This document shows, in pieces, positions 10,852 through 18,558 of a stretch of DNA of 64,000 nt (positions are counted from its first letter, which is position 1; the number at the start of each line of letters is the position of its first letter). This stretch comes from Marmoricola sp. Its GTDB lineage: Bacteria > Actinomycetota > Actinomycetes > Propionibacteriales > Nocardioidaceae. The stretch is taken from contig JAOPYE010000038.1 of the NCBI GenBank assembly GCA_025964775.1, positions 62,001 through 126,000 on the forward strand, read 5' to 3'. The notes beneath the pieces are model-generated. The model had not been told where the DNA came from. It did not search any database and saw only the letters and a program-made list of their open reading frames with translations. The position numbers and the translations under genes were made by a program.

Positions 10852-10861
10852 TTGACCATGG
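10852..10861 (+). repeat. attR core TTGACCATGG
   Basis: The right copy of the element boundary repeat. The chromosome resumes at 10862. The 54 bp from here to the murA start are what remains of the original divergent spacer between murA and the adenosyltransferase gene. Confidence 0.75.
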
Positions 10862-10865
10862 CACC

Positions 10866-10871
10866 AGCCTA
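10866..10871 (-). promoter_or_regulatory. Stranded native -10 box of the adenosyltransferase gene
   Basis: In the inferred attB, TAGGCT on the minus strand would lie 6 nt before the adenosyltransferase ATG, the spacing of a leaderless promoter, as also seen before several other genes here. In the present arrangement it faces the right end of the element, 3.7 kb from its gene. Confidence 0.45.
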
Positions 10872-10902
10872 AGGGGCGTCCGCTGCACTCATCGCTCGCC
10901 AC

Positions 10903-10908
10903 TAGTGT
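10903..10908 (+). promoter_or_regulatory. -10 box of murA, leaderless type
   Basis: TAGTGT lies 7 nt before the GTG start of murA and there is no ribosome binding site, so transcription probably begins at or next to the start codon. Confidence 0.4.
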
Positions 10909-10915
10909 TGGCCGC

Positions 10916-12190
10916 GTGGAGAGCTTCCAGGTCACCGCAGCCGGTCCCTTCGCCCGTCCGCTCGAGGGGACGGTGCGCGTCGGCGGCGCGAAGAACTCGG
11001 CTCTGAAGCTGATGGCTGCAGCGCTGCTGGCCCCCGGGACGAGTGTGATCCGCAACGTTCCCGACATCCTGGACGTCACCGTGATGGGCCAGCTTCTGCG
11101 GCAGCTCGGCTGCACCGTCGATGTGGTGCAGCCCGAGGGCACCGTGACGATCGACGTGCCCGAAGAACTCGGCTGGGAGGCGCCCTACGAGCTCGTACGA
11201 CGCCTCAGGGCATCGATCGCGGTCCTCGGCCCGCTCGTGGCCAGGTGCCACCGCGCCAGCGTCGCGCTGCCCGGCGGGGATGCCATCGGCTCCCGCGGCC
11301 TGGACATGCACATGGCCGGTCTGCGTGACCTCGGAGCCGTCATCCGGGTGGAGCACGGCCAGGTCGTCGCCGAGGTCCCCGGAGGCCTGGTCGGTGCGAC
11401 GTTGTGGCTCGACTTCCCCTCGGTGGGGGCCACCGAGAACCTGCTGATGGCCGCGGTCACCGCGAGCGGGTCGAGTGTCCTGGACAACGCGGCCCGCGAG
11501 CCCGAGATCGTCGACCTGTGCCGGATGCTGGTGTCGATGGGTGCCCGGATCGACGGGATCGGCTCCTCGACGCTGAGCATCGAGGGGGTGGACCGGCTGC
11601 GACCGGTCGAGCACACCACGGTCACCGACCGCATCGTCGCCGGCACCTGGGCGTTCGCCCCGGCACTCGCCGGGGGCACGGTGACGATCGAGGGCGGAGT
11701 GGCCAGCCATCTCGACCTCGTCCTCGACAAGCTGGCGTCGGCCGGCGCCTTGATCACGACCCAGGAGACCGGTTTCACGGTCACGGTCGAGTCCCGGCTG
11801 CGGTCCTTCGACGTCGTCACGCTGCCGTTCCCGGGGTTCCCGACCGACCTGCAGCCGTTCGCGATGGCGTTGGCCTCGGTGAGCGAGGGGACCGCGATGA
11901 TCACCGAGAACGTGTTCGAGTCGCGCTTCATGTTCGCCCAGGAGCTCGCCCGCCTCGGTGCCGACCTGCACACCGACGGCCACCACGCAGTGGTACGCGG
12001 CGTGCCGACGCTCTCGGGTGCTCCGGTGGTGGCGCACGACATCCGGGCAGGGGCGGCCTTGGTGCTTGCGGGGCTCGCCAGCCAGGGCGTCACGACGGTG
12101 GCCGAGTCGCACCACATCGATCGTGGCTATCCGCGGTTCGCCGAGGTGCTCGCGGACATCGGAGCCGACGTCGTCCGGATCTCCGACTGA
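10916..12190 (+). CDS. murA: UDP-N-acetylglucosamine 1-carboxyvinyltransferase, Asp-type
   Basis: It catalyses the first committed step of peptidoglycan synthesis, adding enolpyruvate from PEP to UDP-GlcNAc in the cytoplasm. The 424-residue protein starts at GTG and contains the substrate-binding KNS motif (residues 26-28). The catalytic loop reads [14 protein letters not shown]: Asp122 stands where most bacteria have the Cys that fosfomycin alkylates. Mycobacterium tuberculosis MurA carries the same substitution and is fosfomycin-insensitive, so the same is expected here. Confidence 0.96.
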   Translation: MESFQVTAAGPFARPLEGTVRVGGAKNSALKLMAAALLAPGTSVIRNVPDILDVTVMGQLLRQLGCTVDVVQPEGTVTIDVPEELGWEAPYELVRRLRASIAVLGPLVARCHRASVALPGGDAIGSRGLDMHMAGLRDLGAVIRVEHGQVVAEVPGGLVGATLWLDFPSVGATENLLMAAVTASGSSVLDNAAREPEIVDLCRMLVSMGARIDGIGSSTLSIEGVDRLRPVEHTTVTDRIVAGTWAFAPALAGGTVTIEGGVASHLDLVLDKLASAGALITTQETGFTVTVESRLRSFDVVTLPFPGFPTDLQPFAMALASVSEGTAMITENVFESRFMFAQELARLGADLHTDGHHAVVRGVPTLSGAPVVAHDIRAGAALVLAGLASQGVTTVAESHHIDRGYPRFAEVLADIGADVVRISD

Positions 12191-12254
12191 GCGCGCCGAG
12201 GCCCGTTTCACGGCGGATGTGACCTATCGGACGCGTGAGACAGTCCACAACGCG

Positions 12255-12266
12255 TACCGGTGAGTA
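12255..12266. promoter_or_regulatory. TACYNNNNRGTA palindrome upstream of ecm
   Basis: TACCGGTGAGTA ends 24 nt before the ecm ATG. A -10-like TACCCT (12279-12284) lies 6 nt before the ATG, so this site covers the -35 region of a leaderless promoter. The same half-sites occur before the 3-hydroxyacyl-CoA dehydrogenase, ccr and thiolase genes. It is the type of site bound by TetR-family dimers. Confidence 0.5.
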
Positions 12267-12290
12267 GCAAAGTCGTCCTACCCTGCTCGC

Positions 12291-14315
12291 ATGAGCGCAG
12301 AGAACCACGTCAAGGACCGCCCCTGGGTGATGCGGACCTACGCCGGCCACAGTTCGGCGGCGGAGTCGAACAAGCTCTACCGCGGCAACCTCGCCAAGGG
12401 GCAGACGGGCCTCTCGGTCGCCTTCGACCTGCCGACGCAGACCGGTTACGACCCGGACTCGCCGCTCTCCCGCGGTGAGGTCGGCAAGGTCGGTGTCCCG
12501 ATCCAGCACCTCGGTGAGATGCGCCGGTTGTTCGCCGACATCCCGTTGACCGAGATGAACACCTCGATGACGATCAACGCGACCGCGATGTGGCTGCTCG
12601 CGCTCTACCAGGTGGTCGCCGAGGAGCAGAACCCCGGCGTCGACCCGGTCGAGGTGGCCGGGCAGATGGCCGGCACCACCCAGAACGACATCATCAAGGA
12701 GTACCTGAGCCGCGGGACCTACGTGTTCCCGCCCGAGGACTCCCTGCGACTGACCGCCGACATGATCGCGTACACGGTCAACAACATCCCGAAGTGGAAC
12801 CCGATCAACATCTGCAGCTACCACCTGCAGGAGGCGGGAGCGACCCCGACGCAGGAGCTCGCCTTCGCGCTGTGCACGGCGATCGCCGTGCTCGACGCCG
12901 TGAAGAACTCCGGCCAGGTCAGTGAGGACGACTTCGAGAAGGTGGTGGGGAGGATCTCGTTCTTCGTCAACGCCGGCGTGCGGTTCATCGAGGAGATGTG
13001 CAAGATGCGCGCCTTCGTCGAGCTGTGGGACCAGATCACGCGCGAGCGGTACGGCGTCCGGGACGAGAAGATGCGCCGCTTCCGGTACGGCGTCCAGGTC
13101 AACTCGCTCGGACTGACCGAGGCCCAGCCGGAGAACAACGTCCAGCGCATCGTGCTCGAGATGCTCGGCGTGACGCTGAGCAAGAACGCACGCGCCCGTG
13201 CGGTCCAGCTGCCGGCCTGGAACGAGGCCCTGGGCCTGCCGCGGCCGTGGGACCAGCAGTGGTCGCTCCGGCTGCAGCAGGTGCTGGCCTTCGAGTCCGA
13301 TCTGCTCGAGTACGAGGACATCTTCGAGGGCTCGGTCGTGATCGAGGCCAAGGTGGCCGAGATGATCACCGACGCGCGCGCCGAGATGGACCGGATCCAG
13401 GCCATGGGCGGTGCCGTGGCCGCGGTCGAGTCCGGTTACATGAAGTCCGAGCTCGTCTCGAGCCACGCCACCCGCCGGGCACGCATCGAGAACGGCACCG
13501 ACATCGTCGTCGGCGTGAACAAGTTCGAGACCACGGCGGTGTCCCCGCTCACCGCCGATCTGGACGGCGCCATCCAGACGGCAGACCCCGAAGCCGAGAA
13601 GACCGCGCTCGCCTCGCTCGCCGCCTGGCGGGCCGAGCGTGACGACGCGGCGGTGAAGGCTGCTCGGGAGCAGCTCGCGGCCGACGCCAAGACCGAGAAG
13701 AACCTGATGTCCGCGACCCTGGCCGCGGCTCGTGCCGGGGTCACCACGGGTGAGTGGGCAGGGACGCTGCGCGAGGTGTTCGGAGAGTTCCGGGCACCCA
13801 CCGGTGTTGCCGGCGCCGTCGGCGTCGCCGAGGCCGGCTCCGAGCTGACCGCGGTGCGCGAGGCCGTGCGGGCGACCGGCGAGGAGCTGGCCGGGAACGC
13901 CGGCGGACGGCTGCGCCTCCTGGTCGGCAAGCCCGGCCTGGACGGCCATTCCAACGGGGCCGAGCAGGTCGCCGTACGGGCCCGGGATGCCGGGTTCGAG
14001 GTCATCTACCAGGGAATCCGCCTGACGCCCGACCAGATCGTGGCGGCCGCTGTCGCCGAGGACGTGCACTGCATCGGCCTCTCGATCCTGTCCGGATCCC
14101 ACATGGAGCTCGTGCCGGACGTGCTGGACCTCATGAAGGCGCAGGGGATCGCGGACATCCCGGTGATCGTCGGCGGGATCATCCCGGACTCGGACGGCAA
14201 GAAGCTGATCGAGCTCGGGGTGGCGATGGTCTTCACCCCCAAGGACTTCAGCCTGACCCAGGCGATGGCCGGGATCGTCGACGTGATCCGGCGGGCGAAC
14301 GGCCTCACGGCCTGA
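12291..14315 (+). CDS. ecm: Ethylmalonyl-CoA mutase (MeaA type)
   Basis: A coenzyme-B12 mutase converting ethylmalonyl-CoA to methylsuccinyl-CoA in the ethylmalonyl-CoA pathway of acetyl-CoA assimilation. The 674-residue chain has the TIM-barrel substrate domain first (RTYAGHSSAAESNKLYRG, with Tyr17 and Arg141 equivalent to the methylmalonyl-CoA mutase substrate residues) and the B12-binding domain at the C-terminus (about 545-674) with DGHSNG as the DxHxxG cobalt-ligand motif, plus SILSGSH and GGIIPDSD. The immediate N-terminal barrel start and overall length match MeaA/Ecm rather than methylmalonyl-CoA mutase. Ccr, which makes its substrate, is encoded 8 kb downstream. Confidence 0.93.
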   Translation: MSAENHVKDRPWVMRTYAGHSSAAESNKLYRGNLAKGQTGLSVAFDLPTQTGYDPDSPLSRGEVGKVGVPIQHLGEMRRLFADIPLTEMNTSMTINATAMWLLALYQVVAEEQNPGVDPVEVAGQMAGTTQNDIIKEYLSRGTYVFPPEDSLRLTADMIAYTVNNIPKWNPINICSYHLQEAGATPTQELAFALCTAIAVLDAVKNSGQVSEDDFEKVVGRISFFVNAGVRFIEEMCKMRAFVELWDQITRERYGVRDEKMRRFRYGVQVNSLGLTEAQPENNVQRIVLEMLGVTLSKNARARAVQLPAWNEALGLPRPWDQQWSLRLQQVLAFESDLLEYEDIFEGSVVIEAKVAEMITDARAEMDRIQAMGGAVAAVESGYMKSELVSSHATRRARIENGTDIVVGVNKFETTAVSPLTADLDGAIQTADPEAEKTALASLAAWRAERDDAAVKAAREQLAADAKTEKNLMSATLAAARAGVTTGEWAGTLREVFGEFRAPTGVAGAVGVAEAGSELTAVREAVRATGEELAGNAGGRLRLLVGKPGLDGHSNGAEQVAVRARDAGFEVIYQGIRLTPDQIVAAAVAEDVHCIGLSILSGSHMELVPDVLDLMKAQGIADIPVIVGGIIPDSDGKKLIELGVAMVFTPKDFSLTQAMAGIVDVIRRANGLTA

Positions 14316-14445
14316 CCGGTCTCCGACTCGAGGTCAAGGCCGCGCTAGACCGATTGGCCCATTTGCGTCATGTGTTGGGATTTGAACCGTCATGCTTCTA
14401 GCGTGGGGACCGGTCGGGTGACCCCGATCACGGTGAGGGAGCCTC

Positions 14446-15897
14446 ATGAGCACGGACCAGGGGAGACGGACGTTCCCGACGGACCTGGGCGGCCTGCTCG
14501 AGGCTGCGCCCGACGCGATGGTCGTCATCGACCACAGTGGCCAGATCGTGCTCGTCAACGCCCAGACCGAGACCGTCTTCGGGTACACCCGCAACGAGCT
14601 CCTCGGCCAGCTGGTCGAGATCCTGGTGCCCAAGGCCCTGCACACGATCCACCGGCGGCACCGCACCGATTACCTGGTCGAACCGCACGTGCGGTCGATG
14701 GGCTCCGGGCTCGACCTGCAGGCGCGGCGCAAGGACGGCAGCGAGTTCCCGGTGGAGATCTCCCTGGCACCGTTGGAGACCGAGGACGGCGTCCTGATCT
14801 CGGCTGCGGTGCGCGACGTGACCAACAAGCGTAGCGAGGAACGGCTCTTCCGTGGGCTGCTCGAGGCGGCGCCGGACGCGATGGTGATCGTCGACCAGGC
14901 CGGCAAGATCGTGCTGGTCAACGCCCAGGTGGAGAACCGCTTCGGGTACGAGCGTGCGGAACTGATCGGCCAGTCCGTCGAGGTGCTCGTCCCCGAACGT
15001 TTCTCCGGGATGCACGTCGCCTTCCGGTCCGGGTACGTCGCCGGCCCGCGCACCCGGCCGATGGGCCTGGCCGGCGATCTGTTCGCCCGTCGCAAGGACG
15101 GCAGCGAGTTCCCGGTGGAGATCTCGCTGGCCCCGCTGGAGACCGAGGACGGCCTGCTGGTCTCCGCGGCCGTCCGCGACATCAGCGAACGTCGGCGGAT
15201 GCAGGCCGAGGCCGACCGGGTGAAGGACGAGTTCTTCGCGACCGTCTCCCACGAGCTGCGGACCCCGCTGACCTCGATGCTGGGCTACAGCGAGCTGATG
15301 GCCGATCTGGAGCACCTCAGTCCCCAGGGCCAGCGCTTCCTGCAGGTCATCACCCGCAGTGCCGAGCGCGAGCTGCGGCTCGTCGACGACCTGCTCACCC
15401 TGGTGGCCATCGAGGAGAGCGGCCTGACGATCCGGCCTGAGATCATCGACCTCGAGCCGATCGTGCGCGATGCCGTCGAAGCAGCCCGGCCCCGTGCCGA
15501 GGAGGTCGACATCAGGCTCAGTCTGGAGATCCCCGGCTTCCCGGTCCAGGTCGACGCGGACCGCGACCGGGTGGGACAGGCGATCGACAACCTGCTCTCG
15601 AACGCCCTCAAGTTCACGCCGCCGAGCGGCTCGGTCCGGGTGGTGCTGTCGGCCACCGACACCGATGCCGAGATCGAGGTCGCTGATTCGGGCATGGGCA
15701 TCGGCGACGTCGAGGCCAGCCGGATCTTCGAGCGCCTCTACCGGTCAGGCTCGGCGGTCGCCCAGCAGGTCCCCGGCGCCGGCCTGGGGCTCACGATCGC
15801 CCTGGCGATCGTCGAGGCGCACCACGGCTCGATCGGCGTGGTGAAGAGCGATGCCACGGGTACGACGTTCCGGATGAACTTCCCCCTCTGTTCCTAG
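14446..15897 (+). CDS. Sensor histidine kinase with tandem PAS domains
   Basis: A soluble 483-residue kinase with two PAS domains at about residues 16-136 and 137-257, a HisKA domain with phospho-accepting His269 in VSHELRTP, and a HATPase domain (N-box DNLLSNALKF; G-boxes DSGMGIG and GAGLGLTIA). No membrane helix is present, so the signal is probably cytoplasmic. The two PAS domains are unusually similar to each other. No response regulator gene is adjacent, so its partner is unknown. Confidence 0.9.
   Translation: MSTDQGRRTFPTDLGGLLEAAPDAMVVIDHSGQIVLVNAQTETVFGYTRNELLGQLVEILVPKALHTIHRRHRTDYLVEPHVRSMGSGLDLQARRKDGSEFPVEISLAPLETEDGVLISAAVRDVTNKRSEERLFRGLLEAAPDAMVIVDQAGKIVLVNAQVENRFGYERAELIGQSVEVLVPERFSGMHVAFRSGYVAGPRTRPMGLAGDLFARRKDGSEFPVEISLAPLETEDGLLVSAAVRDISERRRMQAEADRVKDEFFATVSHELRTPLTSMLGYSELMADLEHLSPQGQRFLQVITRSAERELRLVDDLLTLVAIEESGLTIRPEIIDLEPIVRDAVEAARPRAEEVDIRLSLEIPGFPVQVDADRDRVGQAIDNLLSNALKFTPPSGSVRVVLSATDTDAEIEVADSGMGIGDVEASRIFERLYRSGSAVAQQVPGAGLGLTIALAIVEAHHGSIGVVKSDATGTTFRMNFPLCS
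14491..15216 (+). repeat. Tandem duplication of a 363-bp PAS unit
   Basis: The units 14491-14853 and 14854-15216 encode matching 121-residue segments, beginning GLLEAAPDAMV in both and sharing the block RRKDGSEFPVEISLAPLETE in identical form. The DNA is also alike over long stretches, indicating a fairly recent internal duplication or ongoing gene conversion. Confidence 0.75.
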
Positions 15898-15976
15898 GCC
15901 TCGCGCTCGCCTCGCGGCGCCGCGAACAGCGCCGTGTCCTGCCGGGTCCGGCCGGATCTGGTGTCACCATGGGCGG

Positions 15977-16378
15977 ATGACCGAGCACGCCTGGGACGAC
16001 GCCCTGCTCGCCGGCTGGTGGGAGCACCACCGACTGGTGGGTGGCACGCGGGAGGAGCGCCTGGCTCTGGAGCACGGCGAGCCGGCCGATGTCCAGACGG
16101 CGTACGACACCATCGAGGCGCTGGTGGACTCGGGCCAGGACGAGGCCGTCGACGTGCTGGCCGCGTTGATCGACGTCGGTCCCGACGGAGCAGCGGCGAT
16201 TGTCGGCGCGGGACCCCTCGAGGACCTGCTCCACGGCTACGGGGATGCGCTGGTCGATGGGATCGAAGAACGTGCCCGGCAGTCACGGTCCTTCGCGAAG
16301 GCGCTGGCGAGCGTCTGGCTCGAGCACGGAAGCGTCAGTCCCGAGACCGAGCAACGGCTCGCGCGCTGGGTGCGCTGA
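15977..16378 (+). CDS. Hypothetical protein
   Basis: A 133-residue acidic, alpha-helical protein with no membrane segment. Repeated helical motifs (AYDTIEALVDSGQDEAVDVLAALIDVGPDG) resemble the short HEAT-like helical proteins annotated as hypothetical in Actinobacteria. It ends 3 nt from the convergent nucS stop codon. I cannot assign a function. Confidence 0.65.
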   Translation: MTEHAWDDALLAGWWEHHRLVGGTREERLALEHGEPADVQTAYDTIEALVDSGQDEAVDVLAALIDVGPDGAAAIVGAGPLEDLLHGYGDALVDGIEERARQSRSFAKALASVWLEHGSVSPETEQRLARWVR

Positions 16379-16381
16379 GGG

Positions 16382-17080
16382 TCAGAACAGACGTTGTGCG
16401 GGGTCGTCGAGGCCGCGCAGGGCGTCGTAGTCGACCAGGGCACAGGTGATGCCCCGGTCCTCCGCGAGAACGCGCGCCTGGGGCTTGATCTCCTGGGCGG
16501 CGAAGATGCCCTTCACCTCGCCCTTGCCGGTGAGCAGGGGATCACGGTTCAGCAGCTCGAGGTAGCGGGTGAGCTGCTCGACCCCGTCGATGTCGCCGCG
16601 CCGCTTGATCTCCACGGCGACCGACCTGCCGTCGCTGTCACGGCACATCAGGTCGACCGGACCGATCGCCGTCGGGAACTCGCGACGTACCAGGGTCAGG
16701 CCGTCGGCCAGGGTCGCGGGATGGTCGGCGAGCAGCTCCTGCAGGTGCTTCTCGACCCCGTCCTTCTGCAGGCCCGGATCGACACCGAGGTCGTGGGAGG
16801 TGTCGTGCAGGATCTCGTCGATCAGGATGCGGAGCGTGTCGTCCGGCCCCTTCGACGTGCCCCGCGAGGTGACCACCCACTCGGGCCGTCCGTCCTCGGA
16901 CGTTCCCTCCTTGACGGTGCACGGCGGGCTCATCCAGTTCAGCGGCTTGTACGAGCCGCCGTCGGAGTGCACGAGCACCGACCCGTCCGACTTCAGCATC
17001 AGGACCCGGGTGGCCATCGGCAGGTGGGCCGAGAGCCGCCCGGCGTAATCGACCTGGCAGCGGGCTACGACGAGTCTCAC
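16382..17080 (-). CDS. nucS: Mismatch-specific endonuclease NucS
   Basis: NucS (EndoMS) makes double-strand cuts at mismatches and replaces MutS/MutL repair in Actinobacteria. The 232-residue protein has the N-terminal dimerisation and mismatch-recognition domain and a C-terminal RecB-like nuclease domain with GPVDLMCRD (metal-binding Asp) and VAVEIKRRG (Glu and Lys of the active site). The extreme C-terminus, AQRLF, resembles a beta-clamp binding peptide. The start is a GTG 6 nt after a TAGGTT box, suggesting a leaderless mRNA. Confidence 0.95.
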   Translation of the reverse strand: MRLVVARCQVDYAGRLSAHLPMATRVLMLKSDGSVLVHSDGGSYKPLNWMSPPCTVKEGTSEDGRPEWVVTSRGTSKGPDDTLRILIDEILHDTSHDLGVDPGLQKDGVEKHLQELLADHPATLADGLTLVRREFPTAIGPVDLMCRDSDGRSVAVEIKRRGDIDGVEQLTRYLELLNRDPLLTGKGEVKGIFAAQEIKPQARVLAEDRGITCALVDYDALRGLDDPAQRLF

Positions 17081-17086
17081 TGTAGG

Positions 17087-17092
17087 AACCTA
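17087..17092 (-). promoter_or_regulatory. -10 box of nucS, leaderless type
   Basis: TAGGTT on the minus strand lies 6 nt before the GTG start of nucS; no ribosome binding site is present between them. Confidence 0.4.
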
Positions 17093-17101
17093 ACCGATCG
17101 G

Positions 17102-17641
17102 TCAGCGGGTCCGGAGGCGGCGTACGACGTCGCGAGCCACCGCGGTGCCGATGGTGACCGGGTGGTTGACCAGGGTCGCGATCCGGCCGTACAGGGTCAG
17201 GGGGTCGTGGGCGATCCCGAGCTGGCGCAGGATCGTGGCGGAGTCGAAGTAGGGCCGTTCGCAGATGATCCCGACGCCGCCCTGTTCGAACTCGAAGATC
17301 GCCACGCACCGGACCTGGAAGGACCGGCCGGTGGCCGGCAGGCCACGGAACGGGCCGAGGTGGGTCCCGAGCAGGAGGAACTCGACGACGACCGACGATT
17401 CGGCGTGGTGCATGGCGATGAGCTCGTTGCGCTGGTCGGGGAACGCGGTCCTCGACTCGGTGAAGTACTCGAGAACGCGCTCGGTGCCGTCGAACACGTC
17501 GCCGGTCGGCACGATCTCGTAGCGCGGGTGCGCGAAGGTGGCCATCGTGACGTCGTAGTCGTGGGTGTTCTCGGACTCCATGTGCTCGACGACCACTGCC
17601 TCTCGGCGGGCTCGCAACGAGGTCTGCGCAGCGGGGCTCAT
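17102..17641 (-). CDS. SnoaL/NTF2-fold protein
   Basis: A 179-residue protein with the cone-shaped NTF2 fold of polyketide cyclases and limonene-epoxide-hydrolase-like enzymes: helical N-terminus with EHMESENTHDYDVTMATF, the FPDQRNELIAMHHAESSVVVEF strands, and GPFRGLPATGRSFQVRCVAIFEF, the typical SnoaL strand pair. Its substrate cannot be predicted. The ATG at 17641 is chosen because TAGCGT lies 7 nt upstream; a GTG at 17650 is the alternative. It is divergent from the DUF2236 gene and shares its short promoter region. Confidence 0.8.
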   Translation of the reverse strand: MSPAAQTSLRARREAVVVEHMESENTHDYDVTMATFAHPRYEIVPTGDVFDGTERVLEYFTESRTAFPDQRNELIAMHHAESSVVVEFLLLGTHLGPFRGLPATGRSFQVRCVAIFEFEQGGVGIICERPYFDSATILRQLGIAHDPLTLYGRIATLVNHPVTIGTAVARDVVRRLRTR

Positions 17642-17650
17642 GGGACTCAC

Positions 17651-17668
17651 GCTAACCGGCTGGCTAGC
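17651..17668. promoter_or_regulatory. Palindrome in the SnoaL/DUF2236 divergent promoter
   Basis: GCTAACCGG/CTGGCTAGC pairs in 7 of 9 positions plus one wobble pair and overlaps both candidate -10 boxes (TAGCGT for the left gene, TAGCCT at 17665-17670 for the right gene). A regulator bound here would control both genes at once; no regulator gene is adjacent. Confidence 0.4.
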
Positions 17669-17676
17669 CTTCGGGC

Positions 17677-18516
17677 ATGCCCGTCGGTGATCTGGACTCC
17701 CTCGACACCAGCCTCCTCGCCCAGGGTGCGTCGATCTTCACCGCGCTCAGCGGTACGGCGAATGTCGTGATGCAGCTGAGCCGTCCGGAGATCGGGTACG
17801 GCGTCAAGGACAGCGTGGTGACCGAGGGCAGCCTCTTCGGCAACCCCCGGCGCCGCCAGCGCACCACGGTCGGGCTGCTTGCCGTCGCCGTCCTCGGAGC
17901 ACCGGCAGAGAGGGCCGCCTACCGCGATGCCGTGAACACCTCGCACGCGCGGGTGCGATCAGCGCCGGGCGCGGCACCGGCATACAGCGCGTTCGATCCC
18001 GAGCTGCAACGCTGGGTCGGGGCGTGCATCTACAAGGGCTTCGAAGAGGCGCGCGAGTACGCCCGCGGACCCCTGCGCGGAGCCGAGCGTGAGGAGTTCT
18101 ACCGCCAGGGCATGATCTTCGGCGGCATGCTCCAGATGCCCGCACACCTGTGGCCGGCCGACCGGGATGCGTTCGAGACCTACTGGCGTGGCGGGCTCGA
18201 GCAGGCCCGCATCGACGACCCGGTGCGCGCGTACCTGGAGCGGGTCATCCGGCTGGAGTACCTGGGCCGACCGGTCCCGGCCCGACTGCTGCGCCTGCGC
18301 GTCTGGCTGGTCAGCGGCTACCTGCCGGCCGAATTGCGTGCCCAGATGGGGCTCACCTGGACGCCGGACCAGCAGAAGAAATTCGTCCGGTTCAACCGGA
18401 ATCTGGGGCGGATCGTCCGCCGTTTGCCGGGTCGGTCCCGGAATTGGCCGTTCACCCGCTCGATCCGCGACATCCGGTCCCGGCTGGCCTCTGGACGGGA
18501 CCTGTTCGATTCCTGA
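17677..18516 (+). CDS. DUF2236 oxygenase-like protein (MpaB/latex-clearing family)
   Basis: A 279-residue member of the DUF2236 family, which includes rubber oxygenase Lcp and the fungal MpaB oxygenase. Family features seen are an Arg- and His-containing helical bundle with SRPEIGYGVKDS near the N-terminus, the R-TTVGLLAVAVLG block, AVNTSHARV (candidate haem ligand His) and FDPELQRWVGACIY. The substrate is unknown. TAGCCT sits 6 nt before the ATG, so it is probably leaderless. Confidence 0.85.
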   Translation: MPVGDLDSLDTSLLAQGASIFTALSGTANVVMQLSRPEIGYGVKDSVVTEGSLFGNPRRRQRTTVGLLAVAVLGAPAERAAYRDAVNTSHARVRSAPGAAPAYSAFDPELQRWVGACIYKGFEEAREYARGPLRGAEREEFYRQGMIFGGMLQMPAHLWPADRDAFETYWRGGLEQARIDDPVRAYLERVIRLEYLGRPVPARLLRLRVWLVSGYLPAELRAQMGLTWTPDQQKKFVRFNRNLGRIVRRLPGRSRNWPFTRSIRDIRSRLASGRDLFDS

Positions 18517-18523
18517 GATGTTC

Positions 18524-18535
18524 TACTCGCCAGTA
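18524..18535. promoter_or_regulatory. TACYNNNNRGTA palindrome upstream of the hydroxyacyl-CoA dehydrogenase
   Basis: TACTCGCCAGTA, extended by one base pair on each side, ends 23 nt before the ATG, almost the same distance as the matching site before ecm. See the candidate regulon finding. Confidence 0.5.
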
Positions 18536-18558
18536 GGACCCGTGGCACCATTCTGGCC

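Larger units (their letters stand above)
7150..10861 (+). mobile_element. Integrated serine-recombinase/Rep element, about 3.7 kb
   Basis: Two copies of TTGACCATGG (7150-7159 and 10852-10861) bound a unit of 3,702 bp that separates the adenosyltransferase gene from murA. It encodes a large serine recombinase at its left edge, a rolling-circle HUH Rep and a small partner ORF on the opposite strand, a predicted lipoprotein and one further small protein, plus about 500 bp of hairpin-rich DNA. Its genes have visibly more A/T at third positions than the neighbours. No relaxase, conjugation, capsid, Zot or cargo gene was recognised. It looks like an integrated rolling-circle plasmid or a reduced ssDNA-phage-like element. 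Confidence 0.85.

Noticed and set aside
7150-10861. Filamentous phage (inovirus) prophage
   Set aside because: The HUH Rep would fit, but no Zot-type ATPase, no run of small coat-protein genes and no adsorption protein were found. The neutral label of integrated Rep element is safer.
16394-17770. A 458-codon plus-strand frame opposite nucS and the SnoaL gene
   Set aside because: NucS on the minus strand shows all catalytic motifs; the plus-strand product has no known domain and spans two unrelated genes.
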